In this document: one piece after another, positions 1 through 5,285 of the stretch
Position numbering within the stretch: position 1 is the first letter of the stretch
Layout of the letters: every line of letters starts with the position of its first letter
Assembly (NCBI GenBank): GCA_007124395.1
Contig: SLFF01000134.1
Span: forward strand, 1-5,285
Source: Thermomicrobiaceae bacterium
GTDB lineage: Bacteria; Chloroflexota; Chloroflexia; Thermomicrobiales; Thermomicrobiaceae
DNA length: 5,285 nt
Direction of reading: 5' to 3'
Made by a program: the position numbers and the translations under genes
The notes under the pieces: generated by a model
Seen by the model: the letters and a program-made list of their open reading frames with translations, nothing else
What the model was told of the DNA's origin: nothing
Database searches by the model: none

Positions 1-1
1 C

Positions 2-511
2 AAACGTCTCCGTCCTGATCTGGAGATCGCCGATCTTCGCGGCAATATCGACACCCGGATCCGCAAAGCCACCGAAGGACCGCTGGACGCAGCCGTAATT
101 GCCGCAGCTGGAGTTGATCGCATGGGCTGGACCGAATCCGTGACCCAGCACCTTTCGATTCAAGAGTTCGTCCCGGCTCCAGGCCAGGGGGCACTCGGAA
201 TCGAAGTACGCGACGACAACCATCTGGTACTCGAGCTTCTGGAACAGCTGCACGAGCCAGAGACAGCGATGTCCGTCGAGGCCGAACGAGCATTCCTGCG
301 AGCGGTCGGTGGCGGCTGTACATCACCGATTGGCGCTCACGCCCGGATTGAAGGCGATGTGGCAACGCTGACCGGAATGCTGGCAACCGAAAACCTGGAA
401 CACATGTGCATCGACACGATCAACTGTAAGCCGTTCGAACTTGCCGATCGCGCGCACCTTATGGCCGCTGGAATGCTCGAAGAGCTTTCAATGGAAGTCA
501 GGCATCGTTAG
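2..511 (+). CDS. hemC: Hydroxymethylbilane synthase (porphobilinogen deaminase), C-terminal part, 5' end outside window
   Basis: Cytosolic enzyme that polymerises four porphobilinogen molecules into hydroxymethylbilane, the substrate of the HemD encoded next to it. The 169 visible residues run in frame from base 2; the N-terminal ~130 residues lie upstream of the window. Recognisable family blocks, in order: RPDLEIADLRGNIDTR (visible residues 4-19), holding arginines that bind the growing chain; DAAVIAAAGVDRMGW; the PAPGQGALGIEVR block; AERAFL; and GGGCTSPIGAHA. The Cys in the last block (codon 317-319) is the expected attachment point of the dipyrromethane cofactor, so the enzyme looks functional. 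The C-terminal domain 3 is short and ends MEVRHR. The first ATG in frame inside the window (122) is an internal Met in the RMGW motif, not the start. The TAG stop abuts the hemD ATG with no gap, which suggests translational coupling. Identification is secure. Confidence 0.96.
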   Translation, partial: KRLRPDLEIADLRGNIDTRIRKATEGPLDAAVIAAAGVDRMGWTESVTQHLSIQEFVPAPGQGALGIEVRDDNHLVLELLEQLHEPETAMSVEAERAFLRAVGGGCTSPIGAHARIEGDVATLTGMLATENLEHMCIDTINCKPFELADRAHLMAAGMLEELSMEVRHR

Positions 512-1117
512 ATGAGTCGTCGCACCGGTCGCGTGGTACTGGCAGGATACCCGCCCGATCTTCCGGACCTTGTATCGGTCCGGTCGCTTGATCGTGCCAT
601 CGCATCAAGTCTGATCATCGCCCCGCCTGACCTGCCGAGAGATATGGGCAACCGGGCAACCAGCTGGGTCGATTCAGAGACCCCGATCTCGGCTGATGAC
701 GAGCTCTGGGAGACGATGCTGGAGGCCGTCGAGGCAGGCGGCACGGTTCTACGCTGGTATCCCGACAACCCGCTCGCCACATCAACCGGACAAGCCGATG
801 CTTCAGCGATCCAGGAAGCCGGAATCCCGATCGAGCTGATCCCCGTGGTGCCCGATGAGATTATCGCGACCACATTTGCCGGTGTCTGGTTGCCAGTGCA
901 ATCCCGCACCATGGCGCTGGTGTCCAGCGAAGATTCATCGCATGATGTCTGGATTTCCGGCCAACAGAGTGAAGACAACATCACCCGGTTGACGATCTTC
1001 CGGGCCGGAACGCCGCAACAGGTCACGGCCGGCGGCGTGTTCCAGCCTGAAGCGCTCGGTATCGGCGGCCCCGGGTCAGAGAATCGACTCGATCCAAACT
1101 GGTTCGAATCGCTGCCG
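512..1117 (+). other. Degenerate uroporphyrinogen-III C-methyltransferase-like domain inside hemD (approx. residues 1-202)
   Basis: This part of the hemD reading frame keeps the order of SUMT landmarks but not the catalytic ones. Residues 7-22 correspond to the start strand and the SAM-binding GxGPGDxxLLT loop, here GYPPDLPDLVS. Residues 81-87 (RWYPDNP) replace RLKGGDP. Residues 88-96 lack the FGRGGEE-type substrate loop. Residues 103-137 keep the AGIPxExxP...AGxxLxxxR framework. The central stretch that normally carries the Met-Gly SAM contact and the following helix is mostly missing. Residues 163-174 and 178-203 match the GTxxxQ and PxLxxxG...WFExxPLFG endings. The reading frame is intact, so the domain is probably translated as an inert or structural module. 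The similarity is judged by eye against remembered family consensus, not by alignment. Confidence 0.72.
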
Positions 1118-1891
1118 CTCTTCGGCCAGCGAATTCTGGTTACCCGGACGATCTCTCAGGCACCAATCCTCTCCCGCTCACTGCGAGAGCTTGGCGCTGA
1201 ACCGATCGAGCTTCCGGCAATCGACATCATTCCCAATCCGTTCCCGGAACAGACCGAGGCAGCTGTCATCGATCTTCCCACCTATGACTGGGTGATCTTC
1301 ACCAGCACCAACGGCGTGGATGTCTTCATCGATTCGCTGCGACAGACCGGCCGGGATGCCCGTCACTTCGGACAGGCGAAAGTCGCCGCGATCGGCAACG
1401 CAACTGCCGAGCGATTGCGCCGCTCGATGATCCAGCCCGATCTCGTGCCCGACGAGTTCGTTGCCGAGGCCGTGCTCGATGGCCTGCTCGAGCGAGGAAT
1501 CGACGGGGCAAAGGTGCTGATTCCACGGGCCGAAGTCGCCCGAACCACCCTTCCAGACGGCCTGCGTGAACGAGGGGCAACTGTCGACGTCGTGCCGGTC
1601 TATCGAACAATTCCCGGCACGCCGGACCCACGGGTCATCGACCGAATCGATGCCGGAGAGATCGACATCGTCACATTTACCAGCTCATCAACGGTCACGA
1701 ACCTGATCGATATGCTGGACGGCGATGCAAGCCGGTTGTCATCGGCCAGAATCGCCTGCATCGGACCGATTACCGAAGCTACGGCAATTCAGCACGGGCT
1801 GGAGGTCAGTATCACGGCCGGTGAATACTCGATTCCGGGGCTGATAAACGCGCTCTGTGAAGCACAGGAGGAGGGGGCACCTGATGAATAA
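512..1891 (+). CDS. hemD: Uroporphyrinogen-III synthase with N-terminal degenerate SUMT (CobA)-like domain
   Basis: Cyclises hydroxymethylbilane to uroporphyrinogen III with inversion of ring D, the branch point to heme, siroheme and B12. The protein has 459 residues against about 250 for a stand-alone HemD. Residues ~203-450 are HemD: ILVTRT (208-213), YDWVIFTSTNGVDVF (258-272), VAAIGNATAERL (291-302), VLIPRAEVARTTLPDGL (335-351), VDVVPVYRT (358-366), VTFTSSSTV (387-395), IACIGPITEAT (414-424) and a C-terminal EYSIPGLINAL. Residues ~6-200 align by eye with SUMT/CobA: GRVVLAG, AGIPIELIPVVP, FAGVWLPVQSR, RAGTPQQVTAG, and NWFESLPLFG, which matches the usual SUMT-HemD junction. The methyltransferase motifs are lost (GxGPGD became GYPPDL, KGGDP became WYPDNP) and the domain is ~40-50 residues short, so I infer a pseudo-SUMT. 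The ATG touches the hemC stop, and SUMT similarity begins within a few residues of it, which supports this start; only a weak GGAAG (493-497) precedes it. It overlaps hemB by 8 nt. Confidence 0.93.
   Translation: MSRRTGRVVLAGYPPDLPDLVSVRSLDRAIASSLIIAPPDLPRDMGNRATSWVDSETPISADDELWETMLEAVEAGGTVLRWYPDNPLATSTGQADASAIQEAGIPIELIPVVPDEIIATTFAGVWLPVQSRTMALVSSEDSSHDVWISGQQSEDNITRLTIFRAGTPQQVTAGGVFQPEALGIGGPGSENRLDPNWFESLPLFGQRILVTRTISQAPILSRSLRELGAEPIELPAIDIIPNPFPEQTEAAVIDLPTYDWVIFTSTNGVDVFIDSLRQTGRDARHFGQAKVAAIGNATAERLRRSMIQPDLVPDEFVAEAVLDGLLERGIDGAKVLIPRAEVARTTLPDGLRERGATVDVVPVYRTIPGTPDPRVIDRIDAGEIDIVTFTSSSTVTNLIDMLDGDASRLSSARIACIGPITEATAIQHGLEVSITAGEYSIPGLINALCEAQEEGAPDE
1866..1874 (+). promoter_or_regulatory. 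Strong Shine-Dalgarno for hemB, inside the hemD 3' end
   Basis: A purine run beginning AGGAGGAGG, with GGAGG twice, ends 9 nt before ATG 1884. It decides the hemB start in favour of 1884 over the in-frame ATG at 1857, which lies upstream of this site. The same bases encode the Glu-Glu-Gly tail of HemD. Confidence 0.85.
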
Positions 1892-2900
1892 CAACGGCTA
1901 TCCACCATTCCGGCGATTCCGGCGACTCCGCAGAACCGAGGGCCTGCGCAGGATGGTTCGGGAGACCGTCATCAATCCGGACGACTTCATCTATCCGATG
2001 TTCATTACCGCCGGAACCAACGTTCGCCGGGAAGTGCCGTCGATGCCTGGCGTATTTCAGGTGAGCGTCGATCAGCTGCCCCGTGAGATGTACGAATTGC
2101 AATCCCTGGGGCTCTCCAGCGTGCTCCTTTTCGGCATTCCGGATCACAAAGACGAAATTGGATCCTCCGGCTACGCCGAGAACGGCATCATTCAGCAAGC
2201 CGTGCGGGCGATCAAGGAGATCGACGATCAGATCGTCGTGGTCACCGATGTCTGCAACTGCGAGTACACCTCGCACGGGCATTGCGGGATTATGAATGGC
2301 GAGGAGATCCTGAACGATGAGACGCTGGACCTGCTGGTCAAGTCAGCCATCTCCCATGCCGCCGCAGGAGCCGATGTGGTGGCTCCGTCGGACATGATGG
2401 ATGGTCGAGTCGGCGCAATCCGTCAGGGCCTCGATCAGAACGGATTCATCAACACACCGATTCTCAGCTATGCCGCCAAGTACGCCTCGGCATTCTACGG
2501 CCCGTTCCGTGATGCGGCCGAGTCGGTGCCGTCCTTCGGCGATCGTCGCTCCCACCAGATGGACCCGGCCAACCGTCGTGAAGCGTTTCTGGAGATCGAG
2601 GCCGATCTGGACGAAGGAGCCGATGGCATCATCATCAAGCCAGCCATGACGTATCTCGATGTTGTCTCCGGCGCACGCGAGCGCTATGACGTCCCGATTG
2701 CCGCCTACAACGTCAGCGGTGAGTACGCCATGATCAAGGCCGCCGCCCGAAACGGCTGGATCGATGAACAGCGCGTCATTCTGGAAACAATGACCTCGAT
2801 CAAACGGGCCGGGGCCAACCTGATCATTTCCTATCACGCAAAAGAGGTCGCCGCCTGGCTGCAGGGGCAGCAGCTCAGCGTTGAGGCGTTCGCCGATTAG
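1884..2900 (+). CDS. hemB: Porphobilinogen synthase (5-aminolevulinate dehydratase), zinc-cysteine type
   Basis: Condenses two 5-aminolevulinate molecules into porphobilinogen, feeding HemC; a cytosolic enzyme, usually an octamer. It is 338 residues long, close to the family's ~325-330, and full length. The catalytic zinc cluster DVCNCEYTSHGHCG gives Cys124, Cys126 and Cys134, so the active site is the Zn type rather than the Asp-rich Mg type. The two Schiff-base lysines are visible: Lys199 in SYAAKYASAFYGPFRDA and Lys252 in GIIIKPAMTYLDV. APSDMMDGRV (167-176), YNVSGEYAMIK (275-285) and SIKRAGANLIISYHAKE (305-321) are also family blocks. Glu237 in REAFLE may be the allosteric-Mg ligand (tentative). 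The N-terminus is very basic and contains FRR-FRR-LRR. Start 1884 is chosen for its strong Shine-Dalgarno; the ATG at 1857 would add nine residues and lies inside hemD. The gene overlaps the hemD end by 8 nt, implying coupled translation. Confidence 0.97.
   Translation: MNNNGYPPFRRFRRLRRTEGLRRMVRETVINPDDFIYPMFITAGTNVRREVPSMPGVFQVSVDQLPREMYELQSLGLSSVLLFGIPDHKDEIGSSGYAENGIIQQAVRAIKEIDDQIVVVTDVCNCEYTSHGHCGIMNGEEILNDETLDLLVKSAISHAAAGADVVAPSDMMDGRVGAIRQGLDQNGFINTPILSYAAKYASAFYGPFRDAAESVPSFGDRRSHQMDPANRREAFLEIEADLDEGADGIIIKPAMTYLDVVSGARERYDVPIAAYNVSGEYAMIKAAARNGWIDEQRVILETMTSIKRAGANLIISYHAKEVAAWLQGQQLSVEAFAD
1907..1924 (+). repeat. Perfect 9-bp tandem duplication in the hemB 5' end
   Basis: ATTCCGGCG occurs twice head to tail, followed by a diverged third unit ACTCCGCAG (1925-1933). 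In frame it encodes Phe-Arg-Arg, Phe-Arg-Arg, Leu-Arg-Arg at HemB residues 9-17, lengthening the basic N-terminal arm. It is probably a small slippage duplication in a tolerant region. Confidence 0.75.
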
Positions 2901-2942
2901 CTGATTCAGGCAACTGATCACAATTGTCGCCGATTCGAACCA

Positions 2943-2948
2943 GAGGGG
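2943..2948 (+). promoter_or_regulatory. Shine-Dalgarno for hemL
   Basis: GAGGGG ends 9 nt before ATG 2958, in the 57-nt gap after hemB. The rest of that gap shows no hairpin followed by a T run and no clear -35/-10 pair, so read-through from hemB is likely. Confidence 0.75.
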
Positions 2949-2957
2949 AACCAACCG

Positions 2958-4244
2958 ATGAATCATTCACGTTCCGAAGCAGCATTCGCAGCAGCCGGGG
3001 AGATTCTGTCCGGCGGAGTCAACAGCCCGGTTCGCGCGTTCAAGGCGGTTGGCGGTTCGCCAGTTTTCATGAACGAAGCGAGCGGTGCCCGCATCAAGGA
3101 CATCGACGGCAATGAGTACATCGATTTCGTCGGTTCCTGGGGGCCGATGGTCGTCGGTCATGCCCACCCGGAAGTGGTGAGCATGCTCCAGACACTGGTG
3201 GCGCGTGGTACCAGTTTCGGTACTCCGACCGAACTCGAAACCGAACTGGGTCGACGGGTCGTCAGCATGGTGCCATCGATCGAGCGCGTCCGCTTCGTCA
3301 ACTCCGGCACCGAGGCCACCATGACCGCAATCCGGCTGGCCCGGGCAGTAACCGAACGCCCGAAGATCATCAAATTCACCGGTTGCTACCACGGTCACTC
3401 CGATTCACTTCTGGCCAACGCTGGCTCCGGAGTGATGACACTCGGTATCCCGAGCAGTCCCGGAGTCACCGAAGGAACCGTTGCCGATACCATCACCGTG
3501 CCATACAACAGCTTGCCGGCCGTCCGGGATATCTTCACCCAGATTGGCGACCAGGTCGCGGCGGTGATTCTGGAGCCGATCGCCGGGAACATGGGTGTGA
3601 TTCCGCCAGCCATTGGATTCCTGCAAGGCTTGAGAGACATGACCCGCGAGCACGGCGCTCTGCTCATCTTCGACGAGGTCATCAGCGGCTTCCGGGTAGC
3701 ACCGGGTGGTGCGCAGGAATTCTACGGCGTCACGCCAGATCTGACCTGTCTCGGCAAGATCGTTGGTGGTGGTCTACCGGTTGGCGCATTCGGTGGCCGA
3801 AAAGATCTGATGGATCATCTGGCACCCAACGGGCCTGTGTATCAGGCAGGAACACTCTCCGGTAACCCGCTAGCGATGGGCGCGGGGATCGCAACACTGG
3901 AAGTACTCTCCAACCCGGATTCCTACCAGAAGCTGGACCATCTTGGTTCGCAGCTGGAGAACGGACTGCGCAGCGCAGCCGAAAGCGCCGGCGTTCCGGT
4001 TCACATCAACCGGGTTGGATCGATGATGACCGGATTCTTCCAGGATGGGCCAGTAACCAACTTCGAAACGGCTGCCGCATCCAACACGGATCGCTACGGC
4101 GTCTATCACCAGAAGATGCTGGCGAGCGGGGTCTACCTGGCACCGTCGCAATTCGAAGCAACATTCGTCTCACTGGCGCATACTGAAGCAGACATCGCCA
4201 CTGCAGGGGACGCAGCGGCAGCCGCCTTGAAGGCGATCGCCTGA
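2958..4244 (+). CDS. hemL: Glutamate-1-semialdehyde 2,1-aminomutase
   Basis: PLP-dependent cytosolic enzyme that converts glutamate-1-semialdehyde, the product of HemA, to 5-aminolevulinate, the substrate of HemB. The 428 residues match the family's usual length of about 425-430. Diagnostic blocks: GGVNSPVRAFKAVGG (19-33), the substrate-entry signature that separates this enzyme from other class-III aminotransferases; DIDGNEYIDFVGSWGPMVVG (48-67); VNSGTEATMTAIRLAR (114-129), which binds the PLP phosphate; CYHGHSD (143-149); the gating loop around GSGVMTLGIPSSPGV (156-170); FDEVISGFR (238-246) with Asp239 for the PLP ring nitrogen; LGKIVGGGLPVGAFGG with Lys267 as the PLP Schiff-base lysine; and GTLSGNP (298-304). 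All key residues are present. The start has a good Shine-Dalgarno 9 nt upstream. It lies between hemB and hemA, next to both pathway neighbours, probably in the same transcript. Confidence 0.98.
   Translation: MNHSRSEAAFAAAGEILSGGVNSPVRAFKAVGGSPVFMNEASGARIKDIDGNEYIDFVGSWGPMVVGHAHPEVVSMLQTLVARGTSFGTPTELETELGRRVVSMVPSIERVRFVNSGTEATMTAIRLARAVTERPKIIKFTGCYHGHSDSLLANAGSGVMTLGIPSSPGVTEGTVADTITVPYNSLPAVRDIFTQIGDQVAAVILEPIAGNMGVIPPAIGFLQGLRDMTREHGALLIFDEVISGFRVAPGGAQEFYGVTPDLTCLGKIVGGGLPVGAFGGRKDLMDHLAPNGPVYQAGTLSGNPLAMGAGIATLEVLSNPDSYQKLDHLGSQLENGLRSAAESAGVPVHINRVGSMMTGFFQDGPVTNFETAAASNTDRYGVYHQKMLASGVYLAPSQFEATFVSLAHTEADIATAGDAAAAALKAIA
4231..4242. repeat. 12-bp perfect palindrome at the hemL 3' end
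   Basis: AGGCGATCGCCT spans the last codons and the first base of the stop of hemL. Its core GCGATCGC is the sequence known as HIP1 in cyanobacteria, but only this copy was noticed here. It has no spacer loop and no T run after it, so it is not a usual terminator. It may be chance in GATC-rich DNA. Confidence 0.5.
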
Positions 4245-4273
4245 GCGCAACGCGAACCAGGCAGCCACGGACA

Positions 4274-4315
4274 ATCGGGGAATGGCATCGAGTGAATCAC
4301 GATCGGGATGAGCAT
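4274..4315 (+). repeat. Imperfect direct repeat in the hemL-hemA gap, before two candidate hemA starts
   Basis: ATCGGGGAATGGCAT (4274-4288) and ATCGGGATGAGCAT (4302-4315) are near copies 28 nt apart. The first begins 18 nt before an in-frame GTG (4292) and the second 20 nt before ATG 4322, so each could act as a weak ribosome-binding region (GGGGA and GGGATGAG). The rest of the 77-nt gap shows no terminator or clear promoter. Confidence 0.45.
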
Positions 4316-4321
4316 ACTGCT

Positions 4322-5285
4322 ATGAGCAACACGAACGGAACTCACCCTTCCAGCAATGGGACACTGGCTCTATTCAGTGTGTCTCACCATCACGCACCCG
4401 TCGAGATCCGGGAGCAACTCGCGTTCGGCGACGAGCAGCGCGCCGCATTGCTCCGTGACCTCAAGCAGATCGCATCCGAGGCGGTCAGCATCACCACCTG
4501 CAATCGTACCGAGCTCTACCTGCTTCTGGAGCATCACGGCCTGCAGACAATGAGGCATCTGAACGAGACGGTGGCGCGGCACGGAGGCGTTGATCCCCGG
4601 GAACTGGCTGCCGCATCGAGGTGTCAGACCGATGACGACTCCATTCGCCACCTGTTCCGGGTTGCCAGTGGACTTGATTCCGCCATCCTCGGTGAGCCAC
4701 AGATTCTGGGTCAGGTTCGGGATGCCATGCTCGAGGCACACGAACAGGAGACTAGCGGGCCGATTCTGGAGCGCATGTTTCAGCGGGCTCTGGCCACCGG
4801 AAAGCGTGCCCGCTCCCGCACCGGCATCAGCCGTGGAGCTGGATCGATCAGTCATGCGGCCGTCAAGCTCGCTCAGGATACCGTTGGAAACCTGAGCGAC
4901 AAGCGCGCCGTAACTGTCGGACTCGGCGAGATGGGATGCCTCGTCGCCCGAAACCTCTACGCCAATGGCGTCGGGTCGATCGATGTCTGCAACCGCACCA
5001 TGGAACGCGCCCAGATTACCGCCAGTGAGATCGGTGGCCAGGCAATCCCGTGGTCACAGCTGGAGAGCGCGGTCCGTTCAGCCGACATCGTGATTACGGC
5101 ACCAGGCTCTGAGGACTACGTCCTGACCCTCGACCATCTTCGCCCGACGAACTGCTATGACTCGACTCCGACGCTGATCATTGACATTTCGGTCCCGCGA
5201 AATGTTGATCCACAGGTTGATTCGCTTCCACATGTTCAACTCTTCGACATCGATGCCCTGCACGCTGTGCAGACCCGCGGTATCG
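4322..5285 (+). CDS. hemA: Glutamyl-tRNA reductase, N-terminal 321 residues, 3' end outside window
   Basis: First committed enzyme of the C5 pathway: NADPH-dependent reduction of glutamyl-tRNA(Glu) to glutamate-1-semialdehyde, passed to HemL. The frame is open to the window edge, so the last ~100 or more residues (helical dimerisation domain) are not seen. Visible features: SHHHAPVEIRE (21-31); ITTCNRTELY (57-66) with Cys60 as the thioester nucleophile; RHLFRVASGLDSAILGEPQILGQVRDA, split around the catalytic-domain His110 and the GLDS...GEPQILGQ signature (117-131); the NADPH Rossmann loop VGLGEMG (199-205); CNRTMERA (223-230); ADIVITAPG (254-262); IIDISVPRNVDP (286-297); LFDIDAL (307-313). 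ATG 4322 has a weak GGGATGAG 9 nt upstream. GTG 4292 in the same frame would add ten residues; conserved sequence begins only near residue 15, so similarity does not decide. GluTR is often the regulated step, but no regulatory element is evident. Confidence 0.96.
   Translation, partial: MSNTNGTHPSSNGTLALFSVSHHHAPVEIREQLAFGDEQRAALLRDLKQIASEAVSITTCNRTELYLLLEHHGLQTMRHLNETVARHGGVDPRELAAASRCQTDDDSIRHLFRVASGLDSAILGEPQILGQVRDAMLEAHEQETSGPILERMFQRALATGKRARSRTGISRGAGSISHAAVKLAQDTVGNLSDKRAVTVGLGEMGCLVARNLYANGVGSIDVCNRTMERAQITASEIGGQAIPWSQLESAVRSADIVITAPGSEDYVLTLDHLRPTNCYDSTPTLIIDISVPRNVDPQVDSLPHVQLFDIDALHAVQTRGI

Noticed and set aside
122..511. Reading the hemC part as a complete 129-residue protein starting at ATG 122
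   Set aside because: Conserved HemC sequence (RPDLEI, LRGNIDTR) continues upstream in the same frame to the window edge, so the gene is simply cut by the window.
508..1026. Open frame on the - strand opposite the SUMT-like part of hemD (172 residues)
   Set aside because: Low-complexity Ser/Ala/Arg composition with no motif. The + strand reading matches SUMT landmarks and is directly coupled to hemC.
2918..2950. GATTCGAACC, whose reverse complement resembles a tRNA T-loop (GGTTCGAATC)
   Set aside because: The bases flanking it do not form the five-pair T-stem, and no acceptor stem or anticodon arm is found around it.
2343..2966. Long open frame on the - strand opposite hemB (207 residues)
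   Set aside because: It lies almost wholly opposite a clearly coding, fully conserved gene, has no recognisable motif or ribosome-binding site, and such antisense openness is common in GC-rich codon usage.
3383..3865. 160-residue open frame on the + strand inside hemL
   Set aside because: It is a frame-shifted shadow of a conserved enzyme: Arg- and His-rich with no domain features.
4231..4250. Possible terminator at the end of hemL
   Set aside because: The palindrome has no loop to form a stable hairpin and no T run follows.
4313..4324. CATACT just before hemA as a -10 box for a leaderless transcript
   Set aside because: No matching -35 is present, the spacing to the ATG is too short, and a weak Shine-Dalgarno fits better.

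Overview
This window is a compact, one-strand block of tetrapyrrole (heme/siroheme/B12 precursor) biosynthesis genes. It runs hemC (3' part) - hemD - hemB - hemL - hemA (5' part), all on the + strand. Together these five enzymes cover the C5 route from glutamyl-tRNA to uroporphyrinogen III: HemA and HemL make 5-aminolevulinate, HemB makes porphobilinogen, HemC makes hydroxymethylbilane and HemD closes the ring. The DNA order is roughly the reverse of the pathway order. The C5 route, the bacterial gene clustering, Shine-Dalgarno sites and a GC content of roughly 60% (by eye) indicate a bacterium. The phylum cannot be fixed from this window. A Chloroflexota-like lineage is a weak guess, based on general resemblance and a hemD that carries a remnant of a fused methyltransferase.

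Layout: 2-511 is the C-terminal half of hydroxymethylbilane synthase with its cofactor cysteine. 512-1891 is a 459-residue uroporphyrinogen-III synthase whose first ~200 residues look like a shortened, catalytically dead uroporphyrinogen-III C-methyltransferase (SUMT/CobA) domain. 1884-2900 is a zinc-type porphobilinogen synthase. 2958-4244 is glutamate-1-semialdehyde aminomutase. 4322-5285 is the first 321 residues of glutamyl-tRNA reductase, which continues past the window edge.

The genes are tightly packed. The hemC stop touches the hemD start (TAGATG), hemD and hemB overlap by 8 nt behind a strong Shine-Dalgarno, and the gaps before hemL and hemA are 57 and 77 nt. I see no terminator or convincing internal promoter, so one transcript is the simplest reading. 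No mobile element, RNA gene, CRISPR array or stretch over 300 bases without a gene is present. Most of the window is ordinary heme biosynthesis. The feature most worth following up is the degenerate SUMT domain retained as an N-terminal extension of HemD.
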